Assembly: GCA_023268715.1 (NCBI GenBank)
Contig: JALRLV010000008.1
Coordinates: 1-64,000 of the forward strand
Length of the DNA stretch: 64,000 nt
Reading direction: 5' to 3'
Source: Candidatus Thalassarchaeaceae archaeon
GTDB taxonomy: Archaea > Thermoplasmatota > Poseidoniia > Poseidoniales > Thalassarchaeaceae
In this document: positions 34,498-43,098 of the stretch, in pieces
Position numbering within the stretch: the first letter of the stretch is position 1
Layout of the letters: each line of letters opens with the position of its first letter
Program-made: the position numbers and the translations under genes
The notes under the pieces: model-generated
The model's input: only the letters and a program-made list of their open reading frames with translations
Told to the model about the DNA's origin: nothing
Database searches by the model: none

Positions 34498-36705
34498 TCA
34501 ATCAGTATAGTTTGCCTCGCTAGGAACTTCAGCCTTGAGGCCTTTTCTTTCCCGGATTTCCCCTACTGTTTTCTCGAATAGAGAAATCGGTAGCATTTCA
34601 AATCCTGCATTTTCTGTATTCCAAACTGCTCGACCTTGGCTAGCAGCACGAATGTCGTTAGAGAAACCAAAAGTCTCAGCAACGGGCATCTTTCCAATTA
34701 CAGAAGCCGTTCCACCGTCAACAGGCATATCCTCAATGATTCCCCTTCGGTTGGTAACTTCTCTTGTAACACCTCCAATAACATCGTTTGGCGCGTCTAC
34801 GCGAATATTCTGCATTGGTTCAAGAATAACAGGTCTTGACCTGATTAGAGCTCCCTTGCAGGCATTTCTTACTGCTGGAATAGTTTGAGCGGGTCCTCTG
34901 TGAATCGCGTCTTCGTGTAGTTTAGCATCCACTAGTCGCATCATAACTCCCATCATTGGTTCTTCTGCGACAGGGCCTTTCTTACATACTTCGTTGAATC
35001 CTTCAATAATTAGTTCCCGAGTTTCGTGTAGGTTTTGAATACCCTTTGTATCATTGACCAAGACATTAGTACCATGAATGGCGTAAATTTTCCTCATTAG
35101 GTCTTTATCCATACCATATTCTGCAAATCTATCGCCCACCTGCTTTGCGTCTTTATTTCTGACGGCACCGTCACCAAATACACCTTCTCGGAGGGCTTGT
35201 ATCACCTCTAGAGGTAGTGGTTCTGCCTCAATGTAGAATCTGTTGTGTCGGTTGGGCGACTTTCCTTCGAATGCACGACCGCTGTTGTTTGATTCAATTG
35301 ATTCTCTGTAGACAACTATTGGTTCGCTAACTTTTACCTTAATTCCTTGTTCTTCTTCCAGCCTATATACGGTTATCTCAAGATGCAACTCACCCATACC
35401 TGCAAGCAAAGCCTCACCAGTCTCTTGGTTAGTTAAAACCTGTAGGGAAGCATCAGACTTAGCTAGGCCGCGAAGAGCATCGATGAACTTGGGTAAATCT
35501 TTCATAGCCTTGGGTTCAACTGCTACTGTTACAACCGGTTCTGAATAGTGACGAATTGCTTCGAATGGTTCTGCATCCTTGTCACGGGAAATGGTCACAC
35601 CAGCAGCCGCGCTTCTGATACCCGTAATTGCAGCTATATTTCCTGCGGTTACAGCGGGTACCTGGATTCGATCTCCACCGACCATCATTGCTACCTGTTG
35701 TACTCTTTCTGCCTTGCCGGCTCCAATCGCCCAAAGTGATTCTCCATGTTTGACGGAACCTGAGTAGACACGCCCCACTGCGACTTCTCCTGCATGTGGA
35801 TCCATCCATATTTTCGTAATCATCAACGATAGTGGACCTTCAGCGTCACACTCCATCATTGCTTTACCTTCCGGAGTCTCCAAATCTCCTTGCCAGATGT
35901 TTGGTATACGATATTTCTGCGATACTGCCGGAGAAGGTAGTGTCTCAACTGCCATGTCTAGGAGAACTTGGTGGACTGGGGCTTTCTTTGCTAGACCCTT
36001 CTGATCATCAGCGGCACAATGTTCGAATATATCTTTGAAATTGAGGCCAGATTTTTGCATGTACGGAACAGACATACCCCAATTGTAGTACGCAGACCCA
36101 AATGCAACAGTACCGTTCTGGACAGAAACCTGCCAATCTTTTCTTACGTCTTCAGGGGCGAAAGTCTGAATCAATTTGTTAACCTTGACAATGACTTTCT
36201 CAAATCTAGCCATCATTTCTGGACCATCTATTTGTAGCTCATTGATTAGACGGTCAACCTTGTTGATGAAAAGAACTGGGCGTACCTTTTCTTTCAATGC
36301 CTGGCGGACAACCGTCTCAGTTTGTGGCATTGTACCTTCTACAGCGCAGGCAAGAATGATACAGCCGTCTACGGCTCTCATGGCACGCGTAACGTCGCCT
36401 CCGAAGTCAACGTGACCTGGGGTATCGATGAGGTTGATGAGATAATCTTCATCGCCTACTTTGTGGACCATCGAAGCACTAGCGGCATTGATTGTAATTC
36501 CTCGGGCGCTTTCTTGTTCATCGAAATCCAATACTCGAGATTTTCCAGCTAGGTCTTCTGACATCATGCCTGCCCCCGCGATCAAGTTATCGGAAAGAGT
36601 AGTTTTTCCGTGGTCAATGTGAGCTGCTATCGCTAGATTCCTTATTTTGTCTTGCTGGTGCATGACTTCAGTAGCCCTTGCAATATTGTCTTCCTTACGA
36701 CCCAT
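34498..36705 (-). CDS. fusA: Translation elongation factor EF-2
   Basis: GTPase that drives ribosomal translocation. At 735 residues it has the usual archaeal length. GTP-binding motifs are AHIDHGKTTLSDN, LIDTPGHVDFGGDV and FINKVDRL, with RGITINAAS as the G2 region. In domain IV the segment LHEDAIHRGPAQTIPA carries the histidine that Dph enzymes convert to diphthamide; a Dph6-like gene is at 47.3 kb. The ATG at 36705 has a GAGGTTGAT Shine-Dalgarno site. It lies about 105 bases downstream of rps7 in the classic archaeal S12-S7-EF2 order, with a palindrome and TATA-like box in the gap suggesting its own promoter. Its stop abuts the convergent fusion gene. Confidence 0.98.
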   Translation of the reverse strand: MGRKEDNIARATEVMHQQDKIRNLAIAAHIDHGKTTLSDNLIAGAGMMSEDLAGKSRVLDFDEQESARGITINAASASMVHKVGDEDYLINLIDTPGHVDFGGDVTRAMRAVDGCIILACAVEGTMPQTETVVRQALKEKVRPVLFINKVDRLINELQIDGPEMMARFEKVIVKVNKLIQTFAPEDVRKDWQVSVQNGTVAFGSAYYNWGMSVPYMQKSGLNFKDIFEHCAADDQKGLAKKAPVHQVLLDMAVETLPSPAVSQKYRIPNIWQGDLETPEGKAMMECDAEGPLSLMITKIWMDPHAGEVAVGRVYSGSVKHGESLWAIGAGKAERVQQVAMMVGGDRIQVPAVTAGNIAAITGIRSAAAGVTISRDKDAEPFEAIRHYSEPVVTVAVEPKAMKDLPKFIDALRGLAKSDASLQVLTNQETGEALLAGMGELHLEITVYRLEEEQGIKVKVSEPIVVYRESIESNNSGRAFEGKSPNRHNRFYIEAEPLPLEVIQALREGVFGDGAVRNKDAKQVGDRFAEYGMDKDLMRKIYAIHGTNVLVNDTKGIQNLHETRELIIEGFNEVCKKGPVAEEPMMGVMMRLVDAKLHEDAIHRGPAQTIPAVRNACKGALIRSRPVILEPMQNIRVDAPNDVIGGVTREVTNRRGIIEDMPVDGGTASVIGKMPVAETFGFSNDIRAASQGRAVWNTENAGFEMLPISLFEKTVGEIRERKGLKAEVPSEANYTD

Positions 36706-36756
36706 TCTATCAACCTCTGGATGGCTCGGCGACCTGACATCGGTTCATAAAGCCGA

Positions 36757-36777
36757 TTGTATCACTACGTGATACAA
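36757..36777. promoter_or_regulatory. Perfect 9-bp palindrome upstream of the EF-2 gene
   Basis: TTGTATCAC and GTGATACAA are perfectly complementary around a TAC spacer. The site lies between rps7 and fusA, with a TATA-like CTTTATGAA (minus strand, 36744-36752) five bases on its fusA side. It could be a regulator-binding operator for the EF-2 promoter or an RNA hairpin ending the S12-S7 transcript; no T-run follows, so I favour the first. Confidence 0.5.
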
Positions 36778-36809
36778 GTCTGGATGATATACTGAGAGAA
36801 ATGTTCAGA

Positions 36810-37415
36810 TCATCGAGCAGATGCTGCGATGCGCTCTATCTCGTCTTTTTTGCCTACAGCGAACGAGGCAACATCCCCTGCTGCTGCTTTATTTAGTTCG
36901 GAGATTATCCCCTGAGTTAGAGTACGTGTGCTCTTTGCAGTGGCTGAGGCACATCCTTTCGATAAGTTGCGTAGAGCGATATCTAATCTGCGGCTTGGAG
37001 ATGAATCTACGGCCTTAGGTTGACTTACTGCACCGAACTTGATTCTAGTAGTCTCTTCGCAGGGAGCGGAGTTTACAATTGCATCAATGAAATGCTGTAG
37101 CGGATTTTCTCCAGTTCGCTCAGCGATATTGTCTAGCGCAGCCTCGAAGGCTTTAGCACAGTGTTGTTTCTTGCCACTAAACTTTCCAGTTCGCATTAGG
37201 TTGTTGATGAATCTTTCAATGACGGAAAGCTTTGACTTCCCGAACCAAGCATTAGCATGTCTACCGCCACTGTGCGGGGTACCAATAGTTGTGAGGTTGA
37301 TGTAAGGAGCTAGACCGGGGTCGCCGCAAACCACTTCCTGAGCGTCCCACTTACTGAATACCATGGTACCAATACCGGCGATTGGTTGAGCCTGTTGAGT
37401 TTCTTCCTCTGACAT
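36810..37415 (-). CDS. rps7: Ribosomal protein S7 (uS7)
   Basis: Small-subunit protein that organises the 3' major domain of 16S rRNA and contacts the E-site tRNA. The 201-residue chain shows the archaeal/eukaryotic uS7 pattern: INLTTIGTPHSGGRHANAWFGKSK near the start, VERFINNLMRTGKFSGKK, ENPLQHFIDAIVNSAPCEETTRIKFG and RRLDIALRNLSKG. I use the ATG at 37415, five bases after a GGTGA site that lies at the end of the S12 gene; an ATG at 37424 would overlap S12. It is co-transcribed with rps12. Confidence 0.96.
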   Translation of the reverse strand: MSEEETQQAQPIAGIGTMVFSKWDAQEVVCGDPGLAPYINLTTIGTPHSGGRHANAWFGKSKLSVIERFINNLMRTGKFSGKKQHCAKAFEAALDNIAERTGENPLQHFIDAIVNSAPCEETTRIKFGAVSQPKAVDSSPSRRLDIALRNLSKGCASATAKSTRTLTQGIISELNKAAAGDVASFAVGKKDEIERIAASAR

Positions 37416-37420
37416 GCTGA

Positions 37421-37861
37421 TCACCTTACTGGTTTCTCCTTGCGACCGCGAACCATTTCATCTAAAGATACGCCATTTACCTTGATTACTTTGAATCTAA
37501 CACCAGGTAGGTCACCATACGATCTTCCCATTCTTCCACCGATACCTTCCACGAGGACTTCATCGTGTTCATCAATGAAGGAAATAGCCCCGTCTCCCGG
37601 TGCAAAGGCTGTTAATTTGTTGCCTGTTCGAATTAAGGATATCTTGACTGCTTTACGAATACCTGAGTTAGGTTGTTTAGCTTCGATACCAACCTTCTCA
37701 ATCACAATTCCCTTTGCTTGGGTAGACCCTCGTAGAGGATCATGCTTGAGAACACCGCCTTGGCGCCTCTTGGTTTCTCGGTTCTTGAATTTCCTTTCGT
37801 TCCAGCGAAACTTCTTACGATCCTTCTTCATCTTTGGTCCAGAGAACAATCCACGACCCAT
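37421..37861 (-). CDS. rps12: Ribosomal protein S12 (uS12)
   Basis: Decoding-centre protein of the small subunit. The 146-residue product has the archaeal start [16 protein letters not shown], followed by [39 protein letters not shown], which contains the conserved PNSxxRK loop, and [31 protein letters not shown]. The ATG at 37861 has an excellent GAGGTGAT Shine-Dalgarno site, and a TATA-like box lies about 45 bases upstream; the 22-codon extension to 37927 is therefore rejected. First gene of the S12-S7(-EF2) cluster. Confidence 0.97.
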   Translation of the reverse strand: MGRGLFSGPKMKKDRKKFRWNERKFKNRETKRRQGGVLKHDPLRGSTQAKGIVIEKVGIEAKQPNSGIRKAVKISLIRTGNKLTAFAPGDGAISFIDEHDEVLVEGIGGRMGRSYGDLPGVRFKVIKVNGVSLDEMVRGRKEKPVR

Positions 37862-37901
37862 TACAATCACCTCGAAGGAACGCCCCGCCGACCTACCCAC
37901 C

Positions 37902-37908
37902 ATATAAG
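37902..37908 (-). promoter_or_regulatory. TATA-like box of the rps12 operon
   Basis: On the minus strand the sequence CTTATATG lies about 45 bases upstream of the S12 ATG, leaving a short leader that contains the GAGGTGAT site. It is the best TATA match in the intergenic region. Confidence 0.5.
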
Positions 37909-37919
37909 AGCGTGACGGA

Positions 37920-37934
37920 CTCACCAAAGGTGAG
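37920..37934. promoter_or_regulatory. Short palindrome upstream of the rps12 promoter
   Basis: CTCACC-AAA-GGTGAG is a perfect 6-bp inverted repeat with a 3-base spacer, about 12 bases upstream of the TATA-like box of rps12. It resembles in form and position the palindromes before fusA and rrp4. Confidence 0.4.
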
Positions 37935-37991
37935 GGAGCAAGTGGCTTAACCTCGCTAACATTGAAGCACGGCGTGCGTCGGGTCGTTCAC

Positions 37992-39263
37992 ATGGCCTTT
38001 AGGGACCTGTTGGCTGGGGCTACTGAAATTAACGATGAAATCAGCGTCAATCATGACATGTTGTATCATTCAACATCCATAGACCACAAGGCTATAGTGT
38101 TCAATAATATATCAGAAGCAAAGGGCCTACGTTCCGCAATTAATGTACTAGCACGAGACCGACTATGTTCTATTTTTGATATAACACCAGGAGAACTAAT
38201 TGACACATTGGCGTGGGCAATGGAAAACCCACAAGAACCTGAGATCACTACTCCAGAAAATAGTCCAGTTTTTGAAAATACACAAGATGTTACAGATTTG
38301 ACCAAGATTCCCATCCCATGGCATTATCCCGAAGACAGGGGAAGGTATCAATCAGCATCTGTAATAATCGCGGAATATGATGGAATCCGAAACATGTCAT
38401 TTCACAGACAATTCCTTCGGGATGGTAATCATTGTGTTTCTAGGTTTGTACCCCGCCACCTTCGAACAATGACGGACAAAGCCAGGGAAAATGGTGATGA
38501 GATTAATATCGCCGTTGTAAATGGCCCCGATGCAACTGTCTTGCTTGCAGCGGCAATGTCATTCACCCATGATTTGGACGAATTAACGGTGGCTGCCGCA
38601 TTACACCAAAGATTGCATGGCAAACCACTCGAATTAGTAAGTCTACCAAATGGCATACAGGTTCCAGCAGATTCCGAATTTGCGATGGAAGCAAGGATTA
38701 CATTACAAGATGATGCTGAAGGACCATATGTCGATATTACTGGTACCGTTGATGATGTAAGACAAGAGCCACTTATCGAATATGATGCCGTGCATCACAG
38801 GAATCAAGCCGTATTTCATGCTCTGATTCCGGCAGAAGTTGAACATAGAACTCTGATGGGACTTCCAAGAGCACCCACTATCAAAGCCGCAGTAAACGCA
38901 GTAGTCCCCTGCACTGATGTATACATGACTGACGGGGGTAGCGGTTGGCTTTCAGCAGTAGTTGCCATAGAACCACAAAAACAAGGTGATGGGGTAGCGG
39001 CTATTCATGCCGCTTTAGGGGGTCATGGGTCTATGAAGCAAGTAACAATAGTAGATACTGACATAGATTGTTCTAACCCAGTAAGAGTGGAATGGGCTTT
39101 GATGACGCGTTGGCAACCCGACAAAGATACTGTTATCCTATCTAAACAAAAGGGCTCGAGTTTAGACCCGTCTAGAGATGAAAACGGTCTAACTAGTAAG
39201 ATTGGAATCGACGCTACGTTACCACCAGATATCGAACGAAAGCCCTATGAGAGCGTACTATGA
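37992..39263 (+). CDS. UbiD-family prenyl-FMN-dependent decarboxylase
   Basis: A 423-residue member of the UbiD family, shorter than the ~490-residue E. coli UbiD. Family features are the N-terminal FRDLLAGATEI, DLTKIPIPWHYPEDRGRY, the R-rich FHRQFLRDGNHCVSRFVPRHL, VVNGPDATVLLAAA, LVSLPNGIQVPADSEFAMEARI with the paired acidic residues, EGPYVDITG, and the end SKIGIDATLP. Short archaeal UbiD proteins include trans-anhydromevalonate 5-phosphate decarboxylase of the modified archaeal mevalonate route; UbiD relatives are also proposed in futalosine-type menaquinone synthesis. Both pathways have genes in this window, so the substrate is open. ATG 37992 is chosen over TTG 37962. Confidence 0.88.
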   Translation: MAFRDLLAGATEINDEISVNHDMLYHSTSIDHKAIVFNNISEAKGLRSAINVLARDRLCSIFDITPGELIDTLAWAMENPQEPEITTPENSPVFENTQDVTDLTKIPIPWHYPEDRGRYQSASVIIAEYDGIRNMSFHRQFLRDGNHCVSRFVPRHLRTMTDKARENGDEINIAVVNGPDATVLLAAAMSFTHDLDELTVAAALHQRLHGKPLELVSLPNGIQVPADSEFAMEARITLQDDAEGPYVDITGTVDDVRQEPLIEYDAVHHRNQAVFHALIPAEVEHRTLMGLPRAPTIKAAVNAVVPCTDVYMTDGGSGWLSAVVAIEPQKQGDGVAAIHAALGGHGSMKQVTIVDTDIDCSNPVRVEWALMTRWQPDKDTVILSKQKGSSLDPSRDENGLTSKIGIDATLPPDIERKPYESVL

Positions 39264-39272
39264 GGAGTTACG

Positions 39273-40250
39273 ATGGGCCCAACCGATATCGGTTCTAGCC
39301 TGCAACACCCTCGAAGGAGTCTAGGAAATCGACATAGAAGTCAAGCAGAGAAATTTCTCAAACTATCAAAGGATGATGAGTCAAATCTGTCTTGGGCAGA
39401 GCAAAGTGCTCGTCAAGCAGTATTACACGATTTCACTCACCCTGACAATTGGAGGACTTTGTTAACAATCAAACTGGAGATTGAGGATTATCTAGGCGCC
39501 CGAGCTGTTTTGGATGATTTGTTTTTGATCCTTGGCAGGGATCCAGAACTATTGTCACAATTGGACGGTGTTAACCTAGGAAATGCTGGACTCAGTTTAC
39601 TGGAGGGAGCGCTATCTGTTGACCCTCTAGACCCAGATAATTGGTGGGAATTAACCTCTCAAGAAGGAGGAGTGGGAGCTTTTCTTCACCGCATCCGGAA
39701 TTTGGATTTTACAGATCAGAGAGCGAATATTTTGTTCTCAAGAAGAATGGAAAGATTACTCGATGCTGGATTTGAAGATGAATATCTCGAGTTAACTAGA
39801 AAGTTGCTCGCCCAAAGACCCTCAAACCATGAAGCATGGGAAAAAATGGGCAAATTACACGAAAGAAGAGGAGAATTTGACCAGGCATGGTTATGTTACG
39901 ATCAAGCACAATCCAACTCCACTAATCTAAACTCCCGAGACGATTTCAAAGTAAGAATGGAATCATTAATAGATGGAAAAGGAAAATTAGCTTGGAAAGC
40001 TCCTGACATTTCCGATAGGCTCGATTTCCTAAATCGAATGCAAGTCCTAGCCAGACCGACTTCAGAACTTACGCCAGATGAAAGTCCTGACGAACATAAT
40101 GAATTATCCGAACTAGATTATGCTAGGCAATTATTCGAAAAAGATAGACTATCTGAAGCATTCTTCATCGCCAGAAGACTCGCCACACAAGGAGATGCTG
40201 AGGCAAAATTACTAGCAGAAAAAATCCAGGGGTTGATGGGAAATGAGTGA
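39273..40250 (+). CDS. TPR-like helical repeat protein
   Basis: A 325-residue protein made largely of helix pairs. TPR-type units are seen at about residues 45-80 (SWAEQSARQAVLHDFTHPDNWRTLL), 165-205 and most clearly 185-215 (NHEAWEKMGKLHERRGEFDQAWLCYDQA), with another near the C-terminus (DYARQLFEKDRLSEAFFIARRLATQGDAEA). It is probably a protein-protein interaction scaffold; no catalytic motif or membrane segment is seen. The ATG at 39273 has a GGAGTT site four bases upstream. It follows the UbiD gene by 9 bases and overlaps the Nudix gene by 8, so the three are likely one operon. Confidence 0.75.
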   Translation: MGPTDIGSSLQHPRRSLGNRHRSQAEKFLKLSKDDESNLSWAEQSARQAVLHDFTHPDNWRTLLTIKLEIEDYLGARAVLDDLFLILGRDPELLSQLDGVNLGNAGLSLLEGALSVDPLDPDNWWELTSQEGGVGAFLHRIRNLDFTDQRANILFSRRMERLLDAGFEDEYLELTRKLLAQRPSNHEAWEKMGKLHERRGEFDQAWLCYDQAQSNSTNLNSRDDFKVRMESLIDGKGKLAWKAPDISDRLDFLNRMQVLARPTSELTPDESPDEHNELSELDYARQLFEKDRLSEAFFIARRLATQGDAEAKLLAEKIQGLMGNE

Positions 40251-40647
40251 ACTAGAACCTTGGGTCGTAGTATGGGCTGTACCAAAGCAACCCCTAGACT
40301 CTCCTTGTTGGTTAATGGTCAAACATATTGAACGAGGATGGGAATTACCAGGTGGGAAAATAGCCGAAACTGAATCGTTAGATATTACAGCATTACGAGA
40401 ATTATTTGAAGAGGCCGGAGTCCTAGGAACTGCCACCAATTATGATGAAAATATTCTCCCAAAGGGCACTGTAGTTAGAGTAGAAATTGACGAAGAGCCT
40501 CAACCATACGGTTGGGAGTCCGAAGATGAAAAAATCATCGAAGTTGGCTGGTGTGTAGAGATACCGGGCGAATTATATTGGGGAGAAAAAGAGATTCAAC
40601 GCTTATTAGATCACGATTGGAGCACTTCAAGAAGCCTTGCATCTTGA
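40243..40647 (+). CDS. Nudix hydrolase
   Basis: A 134-residue single-domain Nudix protein. The Nudix box GGKIAETESLDITALRELFEEAGV fits GX5EX7REUXEEXGU. The residues before it (VKHIERGWELPGG) are typical for MutT-like enzymes. The substrate cannot be told; members hydrolyse nucleoside diphosphate derivatives. Its start overlaps the TPR gene, and its last 37 bases overlap the convergent helical-protein gene. Confidence 0.9.
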   Translation: MSELEPWVVVWAVPKQPLDSPCWLMVKHIERGWELPGGKIAETESLDITALRELFEEAGVLGTATNYDENILPKGTVVRVEIDEEPQPYGWESEDEKIIEVGWCVEIPGELYWGEKEIQRLLDHDWSTSRSLAS

Positions 40648-41561
40648 ATTTCATTCGCCCTATCTAGCAACGATTTCTTCCATTTCGGATTTCCAATTAT
40701 TTCAGCTGCGTCGAGAATCATTCCCAAATCTGTTCTATCAGAACCGCCTAAATTTCTAGTCAAAATCGGCAATAACCCCTCTACAACATCGTTGACGTCT
40801 TGATAATTAGCAGGTACCCATGATGACCCTGGGACCGAGCGAGGTTCTGCATTCTCTATCCTGTAAAGCATCCTAGGTGCGTCTTGTGTAACTTCCTCTA
40901 AGCCCAAATCTAACCACTCTAGTGAAGCAACTACGGCCTCTGCTTCCATTCCTGCATCAATGAATACTGCTCTGGCGGTCCAGAGGTGTCTCATTGCAGG
41001 GTCTAAATCATCCATAGCAGTCAATATTCGACCTACTTCTAACCTAGATAGCCCTCTAATCTCTGGGGGGAAGCCACTGTCTTTTGTGATTTCAGCGTGA
41101 ATGGCCATCGCCATCATAATTTCTCCACTATTGCTATGCCATGTAGCCTGGTTCAACATAGAAATCCCATGCAGCGCTGTGTTAGGTGCTATAGCCTTGA
41201 GACGTTGAGAACACCATGCCAATTCTTGACCCGATATATCTGGGCCATCAACGGCTAGTAGTGCCCTTTCCATACGAATTCTGACCTCACATTCTAGGTC
41301 ACGTTCTTCTTTAGAACGAGAACGTGTTAGTAATTCCGCACTAGTAATTACCGCGTTGGCTAAATCGCCTTCCATCAGTAAACCTTGGAGGCCCAATACA
41401 TCTCTTTGTAGCGGACTTAATTTTGAGAGTAACTCATCGGGGCCATCTACATCCTCAAACAACATATACGAACATAATTGTAAAACCAAGTCCTCTGGAA
41501 TATCTGATATATTAATTGAGCCTGAATTTAATTGTGATAGTATTTCACGGACATCTTTCAT
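40611..41561 (-). CDS. Helical repeat protein, unknown function
   Basis: Not recognised. The 316-residue chain is predicted by eye to be all helical, with TPR- or HEAT-like periodicity (LNQATWHSNSGEIMMAMAIHAEIT, AMRHLWTARAVFIDAGMEAEAVVASLEWLDLGLEE) and no signal or membrane segment. Its start overlaps the DHH phosphoesterase stop by ATGA, so it is the last gene of the exosome superoperon. It may therefore assist RNA or protein turnover, but that is only an inference from position. Its 3' end overlaps the Nudix gene by 37 bases. Confidence 0.72.
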   Translation of the reverse strand: MKDVREILSQLNSGSINISDIPEDLVLQLCSYMLFEDVDGPDELLSKLSPLQRDVLGLQGLLMEGDLANAVITSAELLTRSRSKEERDLECEVRIRMERALLAVDGPDISGQELAWCSQRLKAIAPNTALHGISMLNQATWHSNSGEIMMAMAIHAEITKDSGFPPEIRGLSRLEVGRILTAMDDLDPAMRHLWTARAVFIDAGMEAEAVVASLEWLDLGLEEVTQDAPRMLYRIENAEPRSVPGSSWVPANYQDVNDVVEGLLPILTRNLGGSDRTDLGMILDAAEIIGNPKWKKSLLDRANEIQDARLLEVLQS

Positions 41562-42535
41562 TCTATCAACTCCGCAGAAAGAGTTGCTAACAATACCGAT
41601 TCTAATTCGACTTCGTCACAAATCCCGGACCAACCTGCTGCACCAGCATGGCCGCCGCCGTCTCCACCCAATCGGTGAACGATACTTTCCATTAAATGTC
41701 CCAAATGAATACCCTGATTTGTCGCATTTCTGCTAGCCCTAGCACTTAATCTAAGTCCAGGACTATTTTTCTTGTAAACAAAAGATGCATGGGCACCAGA
41801 AGCCAATAATGCATGTGCAACTACACCTTCATTTGTACCAGCACGGGTAATCGATATCATATATTTTCCAACTTCTTGCATCTTTGATCTAGATACAGCT
41901 TTGTGTATAGATATGCGTTGAGACTGGTTCAAATCTTCTGACTCAATCTGGTCAATAACGTCTACAATATCTAGTCCAGATATTTCACAAATCTCTGCTA
42001 CTCTTCTGTGACATCCGGGTCTACTGTGTTTGAATCGACCAGTATCAGAAATAATTGCGGCTAGGAGAAGTGTCGCTAGGTCTGCCTCTAAGGCAAGTCC
42101 TTGAGGCTTTATCCAATCCCAAACCATTTCGGCAGTAGATGAATAATTACCAGTTAATTCCAAAGTTTTGTCTGGCCATCCGTCTGATGCTGCAGAATGA
42201 TGATCTAAAACACATAATGGCACATCTGGTAATTTGAAACCAATTTGACTAGGTGAAGCACAATCAACCACAATTATTCCAGAAAGTGTTCGAGGTAAAG
42301 ATGGCCTAGTAGCATCGATTTGCTGGTAATCAACTCCCATCCCATTGAGGACTTTTATAGGCAATGAACCAATGTGAATCCCGCAAGCTTTTGCGTTATT
42401 TCCGATAGCCGATGCCAGAACTATTCCAGAGCCGATTGTATCCATATCTCCATTTTTATGAGTAACAACTGCTATTGGGCCATTAGGCGAATGCGATGAA
42501 ATCCAATCGCTAAGTGCATTCAAATCGAAAGACAT
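41558..42535 (-). CDS. DHH/DHHA1 phosphoesterase (RecJ/NrnA-like)
   Basis: A 325-residue DHH-superfamily phosphoesterase. Metal-binding motifs are HKNGDMDTIGSG (motif I, with Asp replaced partly: HxNGDMD), IIVVDCASP (II), LCVLDHHSAA (the DHH signature) and ISDTGRFKHS (IV). The C-terminal DHHA1 domain has the substrate loop GGDGGGHAGAAGWSG. Relatives degrade short oligonucleotides, pAp or cyclic dinucleotides. Its place in the exosome operon supports a role in finishing RNA breakdown, as also seen in other archaeal exosome clusters. ATG at 42535 with a GGTGAT Shine-Dalgarno site. Confidence 0.88.
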   Translation of the reverse strand: MSFDLNALSDWISSHSPNGPIAVVTHKNGDMDTIGSGIVLASAIGNNAKACGIHIGSLPIKVLNGMGVDYQQIDATRPSLPRTLSGIIVVDCASPSQIGFKLPDVPLCVLDHHSAASDGWPDKTLELTGNYSSTAEMVWDWIKPQGLALEADLATLLLAAIISDTGRFKHSRPGCHRRVAEICEISGLDIVDVIDQIESEDLNQSQRISIHKAVSRSKMQEVGKYMISITRAGTNEGVVAHALLASGAHASFVYKKNSPGLRLSARASRNATNQGIHLGHLMESIVHRLGGDGGGHAGAAGWSGICDEVELESVLLATLSAELIE

Positions 42536-42548
42536 CGAAAATCACCAC

Positions 42549-42851
42549 TCAATTGAGCGACTCAGATGCCTCATTATACTGTGAAATTAACTCCGATTCC
42601 CTAGCATTTAGAGATTCTAAATGAGCTTCAATAGTTTCCTTCGAAGACACTAGGTCTTGAGATAATGATGCTCTGTCACCTACCTCCAACAAAACCCCTC
42701 CAAGAGCTCGATACACTGCCCTATCGGGCGATTGTTCTTTCAGGGCCTCAATAGTTAGCGAGATTTCATTGAATTGGCTAGTCAAGGATTGAATCTGTCC
42801 TCGCACCATTTGTAATTCCTGGACTAGGCTCTGGAGTGCTTGTTGGTCCAT
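42549..42851 (-). CDS. pfdB: Prefoldin beta subunit
   Basis: A 100-residue protein with two long coiled-coil helices joined by a short hairpin (region DRAVYRALGGVLLEVGDRASL, about residues 43-63), the architecture of archaeal prefoldin beta. Prefoldin hexamers hold unfolded chains and pass them to chaperonins. The gene sits between Pcc1 and the DHH phosphoesterase, the usual archaeal neighbourhood. The alpha subunit is not in the window. Confidence 0.88.
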   Translation of the reverse strand: MDQQALQSLVQELQMVRGQIQSLTSQFNEISLTIEALKEQSPDRAVYRALGGVLLEVGDRASLSQDLVSSKETIEAHLESLNARESELISQYNEASESLN

Positions 42852-42870
42852 TATTTCTCAACCTCCGGAT

Positions 42871-43098
42871 TTAGTCAACCGCTTTCAAGGCGTCGTATGC
42901 TGCAGAAAGGCCTCTCATTACAGTATTCCAGCGAGCCCGCATATCAACGAATACCGGCTCTACCTCCTCTATAGTGATACAATCACCGCTTCGAGTGACT
43001 TCCGCTTCGGTAACTAACGCCGCCTCTAGCGAACTGGCGTAGGAACTAGAAATTTGCATAGTGAGTTTTACGGAATCACTCTTCTTCGTCGCTGACAC
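42871..43098 (-). CDS. pcc1: Pcc1, KEOPS dimerisation subunit
   Basis: A 75-residue protein with the alpha/beta layout of CTAG/Pcc1: VKLTMQISSSYASSLEAALVTEA, a GDCITIEEV strand and a C-terminal helix ARWNTVMRGLSAAYDAL. Pcc1 dimerises KEOPS and binds tRNA with Kae1, whose gene is at 1.4-2.4 kb. The position between L37Ae and prefoldin beta is the classic location of archaeal pcc1 and is the main support, because similarity is weak. GTG at 43098 is preferred since GGTGA lies five bases upstream; this start lies inside the end of the L37Ae gene. Confidence 0.8.
   Translation of the reverse strand: MSATKKSDSVKLTMQISSSYASSLEAALVTEAEVTRSGDCITIEEVEPVFVDMRARWNTVMRGLSAAYDALKAVD

Noticed and set aside
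37862-37927. N-terminal extension of ribosomal protein S12
   Set aside because: The TATA-like box and strong Shine-Dalgarno site support the ATG at 37861, which gives a standard-length S12.
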